Source: Brienomyrus brachyistius (Eukaryota; Chordata; Actinopteri; Osteoglossiformes; Mormyridae). From it: a stretch of 64,000 nt of DNA. The position numbers and the translations under genes were made by a program. The stretch lies in assembly GCF_023856365.1 (NCBI RefSeq), contig NC_064551.1, forward strand, positions 1,134,501-1,198,500, read 5' to 3'. Position 1 is the first letter of the stretch, and each line of letters begins with the position of its first letter. This document shows, in pieces, positions 12,717 through 24,437 of the stretch. The notes under the pieces are model-generated. The model saw only the letters and a list, made by a program, of their open reading frames with translations, did no database searches and was not told the origin of the DNA.

Positions 12717-14207
12717 TTACTAAATGTAAATGTGTTGAATTTCAATATTTTCCTTTAAAAGTTAATGGGATCCCATGATGATAAAGATTTCAGATCAGGA
12801 CACTTTTCAGACAAAATGATCACTATAATAGTTGTCTTAAATACTGCTGTCTGTATGACCAAATGGTTTAATTCAGTTTCAGGATGAGCAACTGAGTGTT
12901 CATTTTATTCACAGCCAGGACCGTATTTGTACTTGGTTAGTACTTTAAGGGCCAGCAGATACCTGTGCTCTCTTATGGTGTCTCTCACAGAAGAGCTGTC
13001 TGTGCACGCGACCACAGGGGAGATTTGTGTAGCACATTAGTTTAGGCTTTTCTCACATTTACACATATGGGGCTTCCTCAAGATGATCACCCAGACTCCG
13101 CAAGCACAGTGACGTCTAAAAAGGATGAACAGTCAAGAGATCGCTGATGGGACCTGCCTTGCGTACCTGCCTGCCAAGCTGCGCCGTGATCCGCTAACTC
13201 TGTGGGGGGAGATGTTTCGTAATTGAGAATCTTCCCCAGCAAGCGACAAACAACTTGCAGCTCAGGTAGTTCTGCTTCACTGGGAAGCAGAGGGTCCTGC
13301 TGCGGCTCTGGCCTATTTGCATGTAGCAGCTGGCAAGAGTCATCTGCAGAAACTGCCCTATTAGCTTATGACTTTTCCACAACCTCTGGCTCTGACCTAC
13401 AAGTGTCAGCAGCCTTTTAATTGGAAGAGAGAGGCTCTACAGCAAGTGCCACCTCTCGCCACAGACCGTGATGGGATTCTTAGCGCCGTTCATGCAATGT
13501 CGTTACAATGGAAGATCTTTCAAAGGATAATTCTTAGTAACACTTTCCTCCTGGTTGTGGTGATTCAGTCAATAATGGCTTAGGGAATTTATATGCAATA
13601 AAAATCGAAAGTGTTCTGAGTTGGCTGGAGATTGATAGCCTAGCTAACAGGTCTTGCCCAGGTGTGTGCTGCTGTGTATATTGTGGCTATATCTTTTTCG
13701 GGCACCAGCACAATAACTGAGAAAAAAATCAGAATGAGAGTAATAAAGAATCACATACTTTGGTCAAGAAAAAAAATACAATAGCCTCTATTGTTATGGG
13801 ATGGTGCCAAATATGTGTTTTAGAAGAATCAACTCTCTTTAAGGCCAAAAGTTCATCTTCATGTGCTTTTTGTATTTTTGATATCATCTCAGTCACACAT
13901 ATACAATTCAACATCTCATAGCTAGTTTCTTATGAAGTAATTAAACATTTGTTTCCTGCAGCACTGAAAGGCTTGGGTCAGTCAGACAGAGCTCTCACCA
14001 CACACTGATTGTAATTCATACATACCGTTATTCGTGTAGCTTGAGGGTCTTGATGCAGGTGAGATGCCCTTGAAAGGCTAGAATTTCTGATTCAATTTGC
14101 TACTTTCAGGTAAATGTCAATCAAACAATCAAATTTAAGTTACAGAAAGGAAAATAAGAATAAAACAATGACGAAAAGGAACCAAGGGCCTGCCAGTAGC
14201 ACATATG
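12717..14207. other. No recognised feature
   Basis: AT-rich in places; no gene or repeat recognised. Confidence 0.45.
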
Positions 14208-16070
14208 TAGCTTCAGCCTTCTAGCGGGAGCGCTTACATAGCTACAACTTCCTGGTGGCAGCACATACATAACTACAGCTTCCTGATAGCAGCATGTAAG
14301 TACCTACAGCTTCCTGGCGGTAACACCTCCGTACCTACAGCTTCCTGGCGGTAACACCTCGGTACCTACAGCTTCCTTGCTGTAACACCTCCGTACCTAC
14401 AGCTTCCTGGCGGTAACACCTCCGTACCTACAGCTTCCTGGCGGTAACACCTCCGTACCTACAGCTTCCTGGCGGTAACACCTCCGTACCTACAGCTTCC
14501 TGGCGGTAACACCTCCGTACCTACAGCTTCCTGGCGGTAACACCTCGGTACCTACAGCTTCCTGGCGGTAACACCTCGGTACCTACAGCTTCCTTGCGGT
14601 AACACCTCCGTACCTACAGCTTCCTGGCGGTAACACCTCCGTACCTACAGCTTCCTGGCGGTAACACCTCGGTACCTACAGCTTCCTGGCGGTAACACCT
14701 CCGTACCTACAGCTTCCTGGCGGTAACACCTCCGTACCTACAGCTTCCTGGCGGTAACACCTCAGTACCTACAGCTTCCTGGCGGTAACACCTCGGTACC
14801 TACAGCTTCCTGGCGGTAACACCTCCGTACCTACAGCTTCCTGGCGGTAACACCTCCGTACCTACAGCTTCCTGGCGGTAACACCTCGGTACCTACAGCT
14901 TCCTTGCGGTAACACCTCCGTACCTACAGCTTCCTGGCGGTAACACCTCCGTACCTACAGCTTCCTGGCGGTAACACCTCGGTACCTACAGCTTCCTGGC
15001 GGTAACACCTCGGTACCTACAGCTTCCTGGCGGTAACACCTCCGTACCTACAGCTTCCTGGCGGTAACACCTCGGTACCTACAGCTTCCTGGCGGTAACA
15101 CCTCCGTACCTACAGCTTCCTTGCGGTAACACCTCGGTACCTACAGCTTCCTGGCGGTAACACCTCGGTACCTACAGCTTCCTGGCGGTAACACCTCCGT
15201 ACCTACAGCTTCCTGGCGGTAACACCTCGGTACCTACAGCTTCCTTGCGGTAACACCTCCGTACCTACAGCTTCCTGGCGGTAACACCTCCGTACCTACA
15301 GCTTCCTGGCGGTAACACCTCGGTACCTACAGCTTCCTGGCGGTAACACCTCGGTACCTACAGCTTCCTGGCGGTAACACCTCGGTACCTACAGCTTCCT
15401 GGCGGTAACACCTCCGTACCTACAGCTTCCTGGCGGTAACACCTCGGTACCTACAGCTTCCTTGCTGTAACACCTCGGTACCTACAGCTTCCTGGCGGTA
15501 ACACCTCCGTACCTACAGCTTCCTGGCGGTAACACCTCCGTACCTACAGCTTCCTGGCGGTAACACCTCGGTACCTACAGCTTCCTGGCGGTAACACCTC
15601 GGTACCTACAGCTTCCTTGCTGTAACACCTCGGTACCTACAGCTTCCTGGCGGTAACACCTCGGTACCTACAGCTTCCTGGCGGTAACACCTCCGTACCT
15701 ACAGCTTCCTGGCGGTAACACGTCCGTACCTACAGCTTCCTGGCGGTAACACCTCCGTACCTACAGCTTCCTGGCGGTAACACCTCCGTACCTACAGCTT
15801 CCTGGCGGTAACACCTCCGTACCTACAGCTTCCTTGCTGTAACACCTCCGTACCTACAGCTTCCTGGCAGTAACACCTCGGTACCTACAGCTTCCTGGCG
15901 GTAACACCTCGGTACCTACAGCTTCCTTGCGGTAACACCTCCGTACCTACAGCTTCCTGGCGGTAACACCTCCGTACCTACAGCTTCCTGGCGGCACATA
16001 TGTAGATGCAGCTTCTTGATGGCATCATGTTCGTAGATACAGTTTCCTGACAGCAGCATATATATAGTTG
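14208..16070. repeat. 31-bp minisatellite, about 54 copies, with decayed flanking units
   Basis: The core 14300-15993 is an uninterrupted head-to-tail array. Each 31-bp unit reads ACCTACAGCTTCCTGGCGGT followed by AACACCTCCGT. Variation is nearly confined to three positions: CCGTA or CGGTA (the latter creates GGTACC), CTGGCGG or CTTGCGG, and rare CTTGCTG. Outer units (14208-14299 and 15994-16070) are clearly related but diverged. All frames are closed because 31 is not a multiple of three and each unit contains TAA. Confidence 0.98.
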
Positions 16071-18904
16071 GTGATTGTTTTTTTGGCTTTTATAAATGTG
16101 TATCAATTGTACACATCTACAGAAGCTGCCTCAGACGGCTTCACATCGCCATATATAACATTCCAGTCCTTATTTATGGAGCTTCAGCCACACTGTTGTT
16201 GTCTCAGCCCTCCTGAAAAACTGGCACTCGATATTTCTTCAGAGTGAAAGTGCCAAGTCTACTGAAAACAAAACACGCAGGGTTCAGTATATGGGCAGAA
16301 AAAAGCAGGAGACCGCCGAGGAGAGGGATAAAATCCCCTTAGTTTGGGCAAATTTCAGAAAAAGCTCTGTGTGTCCAAGGTCACCTGGCTGCTCAGCACT
16401 TGCGGCCCTGCTACCTGCAACAGTTCAGTTTGATGGCCGACTACCAGCAGGTAAGTAGGTCATACACAACAAACCCTGAAAGTGAATTTAACTGTTAAGA
16501 GCAATTTTCATATCTCACCCAACCCTGACACCACACTTATAATTAAATTCATTACAGGGGGCGATTTTTCACAAAGATGGAGTCTCCTATCCCGACATGA
16601 TTCTGTGCAGTTCCGCTAACTGGTCAGAAGTGCTCACATAATTATACATTATTACTTTCAGTAATGACCTTATAGATTACTGATAAAATTGATTGTGCAT
16701 ATTCAGCTGGCAGCTATTAACTCTGATAGCGTAATGTAATACTTTAGCGTATATCCACACTGTTTCAGTAGCTAATGACTGCACGAAGATAAATTTAAGG
16801 AATAGAATTACAAAAACAAAAATGACTTCAGATGATCCACTCCCTACCCAAATGCTTTGAGAATACTTCAGATCTCCCACAATGTCAATCTTTAGCTCAA
16901 TTAACACGTCCTTATTGTAAAACCTTATTTTAAACCTCTCATTTCTTTCAAGAGCCTTGACGCACTAATAGTCTCAGAGCTCTTTGCCGAATCCGCGTTA
17001 ATCTGCCAGCTTACTTTGCCGTCCCTCACAGTCATGGCAGAATAATTGCCTTAACCAGACATACAAATAATGTTTTCTTACCCTCTCATGCAGGAAATAC
17101 AACAGCCATTATGCTCATAAATCCTGATGCTTTTGACACCATTAGCTATACCCCCTATTTCATTAGCCTTATGGACCAGTCAAATGATTTGCCCAAGTAG
17201 GCAACCTTTTCGGCATGTAGAGTGACACGGCTCATCGCGGTTATGTTTAATATGGGTCATTGTAGCACCTAATGTTGCCGTCTCCAAATGCACCATCATT
17301 ATGAAAGTGCAACTTTCATTTTCATTCCTGTGTTAACAGGCAAAACAGTTAGACCTAATATCCACAGTGTCACAGGCAACTGTATTAATGAAGCTTTTAA
17401 AAAAGTAAATGAATAAGTAAAAAAAGTCAAAAGTTAGATTAAGCCTGAAATCATTTGCATAATAACGTGTAGGATGGCTAAATGTTTATGAGGTTCACTA
17501 TACGTACATTTATTACCGACACGCATGCCAACAAACATAAAGCACCCCTAGGAGACACGAAGAGATTTTTATGTACATAATAATAGTGTTAAATGACAAC
17601 GCAGAAATACACGCAGAATTACAAACTAAACGACTCATGCACAGAGGTGCTGAAACACAAAGTCTGACTGTTGTTGATCCAAAGGCTACTGGAAAGCTGC
17701 CATGTGGAATATTCTTACAAAATATTTTATCGTTTATAATGATGTGACGGCAATTATTGTTTCAGCAGTCCAACATGAAGGTGCAATTATAAATTCTAGC
17801 CAAAGAGTAAACAATGTGAACATCACAAACGGTGGGAAACAAACAAACCATAGAAGCAGACAAGCATACAGGAGCGAAAAACAGATACACAGTGAGAAAC
17901 TCACTCTCACTCTGCAGCAAACTTCCCTCCTTTATTAGCCTCCACACCTGCCCTTTAAACCTGTCCCTCGATGGAGAAGCCAGTGCTTGATTGTCCATGA
18001 ATCCTCTATGCAGTGCTCTTCAGATGAGGAGGAATTGCTTTCAGCTCTGCTCGGGTGATGTAAGTTCAGACCCAACCCCTCTGCAGTGGTATTATTATGG
18101 GCTTCATAGTTTCCGATGTCCCAGTACAGAAGATCAGAGCCAAATTCACACTGAAACTTAAAGTCTAGAATGAATGATCCCAGGAAATTGCTAAAGGTCC
18201 TTCGCAGGATAGTCCTTGCAGTCCCTTACAATTATGTTTTATAGTCCAGAATCTTGAGGAAAAACCTAAAGAAGGCATATTACTTAAGGCTAACTTCCCC
18301 TTAAATATTATGTAGCCCTTGGAATATCTTCTGAATGTCCGGACAGTGTTTCTCTATAGAAGGCAAAGCAACGCAACAACAATGTCCCCTGAGCTGTATC
18401 AACACTAATTCTATCAGCAGGTGAACGGAGGCTGAGCCGTTCTTAAAACCAAAAGGCATAACGCTGAAATGAAAAATGCTGAGATCATTGTTGAAAGTAG
18501 TTTATTCTCTTTGGTGTCTATCTGCCAATATCCTGCCTTGAGCACTAATGAGCTGAATATCCTGGTGTCCTTAAAGGATTCCAGGATCTCAGCCATTAAT
18601 GGCACAGGGGATGCGTTCAGTTTAATATATTTATTAAGTTGCACATACTGCAGTTGACACAGAACCTCCAGGCCTCTTCTGGTTTGTTCGATAGAGCCAC
18701 TGCTGATGACCAAGCAGATGTAGAAGATTCAGGAACATCATCAGCCCACATTTGATGCACCTATTAAGGCACTATGTCTTCTGTGAATGGCAGGTATGGT
18801 CTTGAAGATGGTGTGCTGGCACAAGGAGCCATACAACCAGTTCACTTTTTTCTTTGAATGCTCTGCAACAGATCATCTACTAGGATGAAAAACTTGACAG
18901 GGGT
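16071..18904. other. No recognised feature
   Basis: Mostly AT-rich DNA without coding, RNA or repeat signal that I can identify. Confidence 0.45.
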
Positions 18905-19232
18905 TGTAGAGCCTCCTGAGCAGACCATGAACCTGGGTACCTCCAGAGCAGACCATGAGCCTGGGTACCTCCAGAGCAGACCATGAACCTGGGAGCCTCC
19001 TGAGCAGACCATGAGCCTGGGTACCTCCTGAGCAGACCATGAGCCTGGTTACCTCCAGAGCAGACCATGAGCCTGGGTACCTCCAGAGTAGACCATGAGC
19101 CTGGGTACCTCCAGAGCAGACCATGAACCTGGGAGCCTCCAGAGCAGACCATGAACCTGGGTACCTCCTGAGCAGACCATGAACCTGGGTACCTCCTGAG
19201 CAGACCATGAGCCTGGGAGCCTCCAGAGCAGG
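18905..19232. repeat. 28-bp tandem repeat, about 11 copies
   Basis: The unit contains GAGCAGACCATGA followed by CCTGGG and TACCTCC or AGCCTCC. Period 28 was measured from successive CAGACCATG motifs (18921, 18949). All three minus-strand frames are open across it because the unit has no stop on that strand; the resulting 111-125-residue frames are not genes. Confidence 0.95.
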
Positions 19233-19654
19233 TTAGCTGTGCAGAGGACATTCTCAGCCGTTATTATTGTATATCTGATATCTGGGGAGGGGCTGGGAGG
19301 CTGAGCCTGTTTCAAAGCTTCTGGTCTGATCATCCATCCTTGTCGCTGTGGGTCTGGTGCACTTGAGTCCGATACGCCTGTCGACCACACTCTAACAGTG
19401 TCTTCTAAGTTTGCACAGAACTGCACTTAATGACTGTGAGTTGACGGTTGACATGATCTAAAATGTTCTGTACAATATGCCCTCTTAAATGGAGAATTAA
19501 ATTGTCACTGAAATCAAGACAACTCAGAGGAACTTTTAGTGATTGCTATAGTATAGAAATGTGTACTTCCTGTCCAAATGAGATGAACAACTCTGAAAGG
19601 GCTGTATTGTCTTTCACTAAGTAGCACATATGCTTCACACCTTTGGGTTTGGCT

Positions 19655-19865
19655 GCCTGTATTCTGCCGCCTTTCTCACTGTGGAGCTCGTATCTCCTCC
19701 AACATCCTCCCACAGTCCAAAGGCATGCAGCTAGGCAACCTGCTGTCTCTAAGTGACCCTGAGTGACTGTTTGTATGATGGCCCCTACGTCCTGCCCTTA
19801 GCAGCCTGCGCTGGATCCCCTAATGACCCTGTATGGGATAAGTGGCTGGAATCTGGCTGAACGAA
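19655..19865 (+). mobile_element. SINE fragment (body and tail region)
   Basis: Contains CATCCTCCCACAGTCCAAAG and GCATGCAG, then CGCTGGATCCCC...GACCCTGTATGGGATAAGTG, matching the body of the family seen at 12430-12716. It lacks the tRNA head. Confidence 0.65.
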
Positions 19866-20554
19866 TATCCGGCCAAATGCCCATGGCCGAGTTTGTGCTT
19901 GTCGAGGAGGGCTGTGTGTCTCCATGACGTCCTTATCCACGCCTGACTAGTAACACAATGGCTGGAAGGTTCCTCGCTCTTGGATCCTCCAGCAGGGTAC
20001 TCAAAAAAAAGAGAAAAAAAAGTATAAACATGGAAGGTGTTGCTGTTACTATGGAGACCTGCTTTATAAATACGTCAACTATGCCAGGATTTCTCCAGGG
20101 TGGTACAAAACAAATGCACAGCAGATATTTTTTGCAATAATATCATCTTGAGCTGCAGAGAGATTCTTTCAGGATGGATTTCTTTGCATAACTCAGGGTT
20201 CTTCAAAAGTGCACACGAAAGACACATTAAGCATCGTAGCATAATCCCTAATCCCTGGATCTTCTGAGGGCAACAGCCTGACTTCATTGCTCCACTGCAA
20301 CCCCTGGCCTGAGATCTGGCCCTGGATGTTAGAGGTGCCTCCTCCAGACTGCAGAGCGGCCAGACACAATAACCAATTACTCCAAGAACGGACAAACACC
20401 CTGAGGCAGTTTTACACTTTAATTGTTCCATGAAGGTGTCAGGGTCAGCATCTGTCTGTCCCAGTCTTTTGTATCTTCTCCCCATTTGGCCAGCAGGTGT
20501 CGCTGGCCATCCTGTCCTCCCTATTGTTAAAGTATTTAGTGTATTTCCCCTGCT

Positions 20555-20860
20555 CCCCAAACAGCTGCATGGCTCAATGGGTTGAGCATGCGACTACCAA
20601 GCCCTGTAGTCTTTTATTCAAATCCTGCCTCCTCTATTTTTGTGTTTTGTTCCCTAGTGTTTCATTTATCAGTTTCTCTATTTCCTGTGATTTTGTGGTT
20701 TGTTTTCAGTTTTGGTTTTTGCTTTGTCTTGGCTCCGTTTTACCTGTCTTTCTTATTTTCCCTGTTTTTAGATTTGGTTTCCCTGTTTCTCCTTAGTTTC
20801 CCTGTTAGTTTCTAAGTCCCTAAATTTAATTAGATGTTTCACCTGTTGCTGTTATTGAAG
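20555..20860 (+). mobile_element. Possible tRNA-derived SINE
   Basis: ATGGCTCAATGGGTTGAGCA (A-box-like) and TTATTCAAATCCTGCC (B-box-like) are about 40 bp apart, followed by a pyrimidine-rich, TTTCCCTGTTT-containing body. Could instead be chance similarity to a tRNA. Confidence 0.45.
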
Positions 20861-21183
20861 AGTTTAAAATCTGAGAAACTTTTGAAATGTTGAACATTTC
20901 TCTTGGCCGTTAGGGTTAGGGATTAGGGAGCTGAACCCCCCGCCCCCCGCTGCAGTCTCTGGAGTGTCACCCTCCTTACAGGAGGTCATGCCAGGAATAA
21001 ATGCTCGCCTCAGGCAAAACTCCAGAGGAATCAGCCAGAGAGTCGGAGGAAAACACATAAAAATTTTATAAGAGACCCCAAGCGCCACAGGCCTGTTGTT
21101 GCTAACGGGTGTTTAACAAAATGAACACTGTCACTGAATCCATCTGCATGGTGGGGCGGACAGGGAGCCACGCGCGAGCCGTG

Positions 21184-21593
21184 TGACAGACACACTCGGT
21201 GTGATACCCGATGCGTATGGAGGAGGTGGATCCCGAGATGCGGAGGCAAGCGGGTTTATGTGAATAGCCGGGCACAAGCAAAACCAGGAGGGGAATCCGG
21301 AATCAGGGTCGAGTCACAGACAAGGGTCAAGAGCCGGGAAGATCAATCCTACACAGACCGACGAGACGGAATTCCGATGGGAAGGGAGGAAAAGGACCGC
21401 TGAGGAGGCGGGGCAGGACAGGCAGGCAGGACAAACCGGGGAGACAAAAGACGGAGCAATTGCTTGGTAAGGTGCATTCTGAAATCGCAACAATACTTCG
21501 CACCGAATTCTGGGAGAAGTCGGTTTAAATAGTAGCGCTAGTGGCTGGCGATTGTTCAGCGGCGCTCGTCCCCGCCATCGTGGGCGTGACACT
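21184..21593 (-). mobile_element. Probable solo LTR (Ty3/gypsy-like)
   Basis: On the minus strand it begins TGTCACGCCCAC, has a TATTTAAAC box-like motif about 55 bp in, an ACATAAACCCGCTTG segment late, and ends GTGTCTGTCACA (TG...CA ends). Length is about 410 bp, with no internal coding region on either side. I could not find a matching target-site duplication, so the ends are provisional. Confidence 0.45.
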
Positions 21594-21914
21594 CAGTGTC
21601 AGCAGAGGCAAGGTCTGCACAGCTAGAAGGCAGGAGCCTAGATCTTTGCTTTTCCTTTTGAACACTCTAGAATATGACTAAGAGGGACATTCTGACGTCC
21701 ATAACAGTGAGAACGTAGTACATAAATAAACTTACATATAATGCCATAATAGACAAAATGCAAAGATTGTACACATAGTGCAGACGAGTAAATCTGGTGC
21801 GAACAAGTTAGAAGTACACAGCACAGAAATAGAATAGACAGTGGCATTGCTCTGAGCAACAGGTATCTTATAGGTACTTATGAGGTGGAGCTACAAAAGT
21901 GTGTAACTGTGAAT

Positions 21915-22935
21915 TGTCTATAAGAACATAAGAAATTTACAAACGCGAGGAGGCCATCCGGCCCATCAAGCTTGGTTGGGGAGAACTCAACTAATAGAGC
22001 TGTTAAAATCTAATCTACCTCTGATTTAAAGGAACCCAAGGTTTTAATTTGCGGTACACTAACAGGAAGACTATTCCATACTCTAACTACACGCTGTATA
22101 AAGAAGTGCTTTCTCAAATCCAGTGTAAAATGTTCTCCTGCTAATTTACACCTATGGCCACGAGTTCTAGTATTTGAACTAACACTGAAGTAACTATTTG
22201 GTTGAAAAGCTTCCAGACCTGTTAGAATCTTGTATACCTCATGTCCCCTTTAGTTTCCTTTGGTCGAGGCTAAACAGATTCAGCTCAGCTAACCTCTCCT
22301 CATAAAACCTTCCTCTAATTCCTCTAAGACCAGGAATTATTCTCGTAGTCCTACGTCGAACCTTTTCCAAGGCAGCAATGTCCTTTTTAGGATAAGGTGA
22401 CCAAACCTGCACACAATATTCTAGGTGGGGTCTTACCAAGGAATTATATAATCATAGCATCACCTCCCTTGATTTAAACTCCACACACCTAGAAATGTAA
22501 CCCAACATCCTATTGGCCTTTTTAATTGCTTCCCCACACTGGCGAGAGTGAGACATGGAAGCATCAACATACACACTGAGATCTTTCTCATAATCAGCTA
22601 CCTTTATTTCAGTGGAACCTATTAAATATATGTACTTTATATTTCTGCTCCCTGCATGTATTACTGTATTTGTCTATATTAAATTTTATCTGCCTGGTAT
22701 CAGCCCAGTCGCTAATTAAATCAAGATCCGCTGTAGCCTCTATGCCGCTAGATCAACATCTGCTACACCACCCACCATGGTGTCGTCTGCAAACTTAACC
22801 AGTTAGCTGTATATATTGGTGTCAATATCATTAATGTAAATTAGGAACAATAGTGATCCTAAAATTGAACCCTGCGGTACCCCACTATGAACGAGGCTGT
22901 TCCCGTCTGTTAACCAGTTTTTAATCTATCGGTCA
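21915..22935 (-). pseudogene. CR1-like LINE reverse-transcriptase remnant
   Basis: Minus-strand translation shows the reverse-transcriptase motif SGVPQGSILGSLLFLIYIND (around 22890), an in-frame TAA, then LVKFADDTMVGG carrying the catalytic ADD. Further down (22439-22239) is [14 protein letters not shown] and [18 protein letters not shown], the C-terminal domain of CR1/L2-type elements. The 3' end near 21915 reads TTTGTAAATTTCTTATGTTC. 5'-truncated and interrupted by stops and frameshifts, so inactive. Confidence 0.88.
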
Positions 22936-23064
22936 ATCCCACCACAGAACAATGGATATGAAGCCTGTCCCAAGTACCAAGCTGAAGAACTTTATATGCT
23001 TATATGTCTGCTTGGGACAGCTGTAAATCATTCTCACTATCACTCACATTTATATAAGAAATAT

Positions 23065-23255
23065 GCAGGTAACACTTTAGTTAAAGCAGTCATCATAATG
23101 CATTATAGATACCTTCATAATGCATTATAATGCATTCGTAAAGTATTATAAACACACCCATAACACATTTTGGTCATGATTATTATGCATTATGAATCCT
23201 CTATGAAGCTCTCGTCTATAATGCCCTATAGATACATTAATAATGCATTATATGG
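23065..23255. repeat. AT-rich palindromic MITE-like repeat
   Basis: Repeated ATAATGCATTAT palindromes (for example 23095, 23115, 23240) and CTATAGATAC motifs spread over 190 bp, resembling a common fish interspersed repeat. No coding capacity. Confidence 0.55.
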
Positions 23256-24437
23256 GTCAGTATAAGTTGATATTTGTGTTTATTATCATGAACTTCAACT
23301 GCTGCCCCATTCCTACAGGTGAGTAGTAAGCACAGGAAGGAAGACAGGCTATTTAAAATCTTGACTTTCATATCAGACGTAATTTTATTGAGGTGATACT
23401 CAAAGTACTGCATCATTGCAAAAACAATACAACTCTTAGAGTGTCAAAGGTACTTGAAAATGTATAAAATAGCAACATTCCAGTAGAAAACCAAGCAAGG
23501 GTCACAAAGACTTATAGGCTACAGACTGAGGCAAAGTCCCTTTTGCTGACATCAGGAGAACGTATTGCCAACCTCTAGTAAACCATCAGCATTCGCCACA
23601 GGAGAGAGACACATGTAGGCTGTACATCTGCATGCTGAGGATAATCAAAGACACATCTGGTCTTCAGACAGTGCTGAGTTGGGGAGCAACCCTTGAGGGG
23701 AGTAGGATGTGCAGACACCTGAACTCCACACTGAATTTCCCTTGAAATATTAGGCCAGGTGACATTTTATCCCAACGAATACCTGGATGATCTAATTAGG
23801 AGCTGAAACGGCAAAGCAGCACACCCTGAAGGCCCAGTACTGGAGTTCCCCACAAGTGACACAGGAACTAACTGGCCCATATTCTGGAAGAGAGAGTACA
23901 TTCAAACGACTGGGGCCTATCAGGATGCTGAAACTACTGGAAATGCAGCCCTGAGACGGAAGGTTCTGGGTGGTCACCTCAAGGGAGTCCCCTGTACCTG
24001 CCCCCCTCCAGTCAGGAGGTAGAGAGGGCCTGCTTGTGTCAGCCAGGGGATGGATCTCTCTCCCCCATTAGCTAAAAAGAACCAAACCAGTCAGTCAAGG
24101 AAGGAATACAGAACTTAGTTTTAAACTTGATAAGTCCATGTTCTGTCAAGTGAGCATGTAAAAGTTCAGGCAAGTGTATGGTATTTAAATCTCTAAGCCA
24201 TTCTATGTACAAGGTATATAATGTATTCATTGGAACCTTTGTTAACACTCTGTACATTTCGGCATGCAAACACATGCACTAATCTCTGAAGGGCCTGGGA
24301 AGGTGACCATATCCCCTCCACAATGGGGGAGCCCCCCCCCAGGCTGCATAGTGTGTGACATTACAAAAGAGAACATGATCCAGAGAATGAAGTTAGCAGT
24401 CAGTGGTGTCAGCTAGTGGTCTGTTATCCTCACCACT
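23256..24437. other. No recognised feature
   Basis: No gene or repeat recognised, apart from the AATAAA reverse complement at 23384-23389. Confidence 0.4.

Noticed and set aside
14300..15993. CRISPR-like appearance of short regular repeats
   Set aside because: Units are directly adjacent with no unique spacers, and the genome is vertebrate; this is a minisatellite.
20075..20560. 161-residue minus-strand open frame
   Set aside because: Overlaps repeat-like sequence next to a SINE-like element; no domain recognised.
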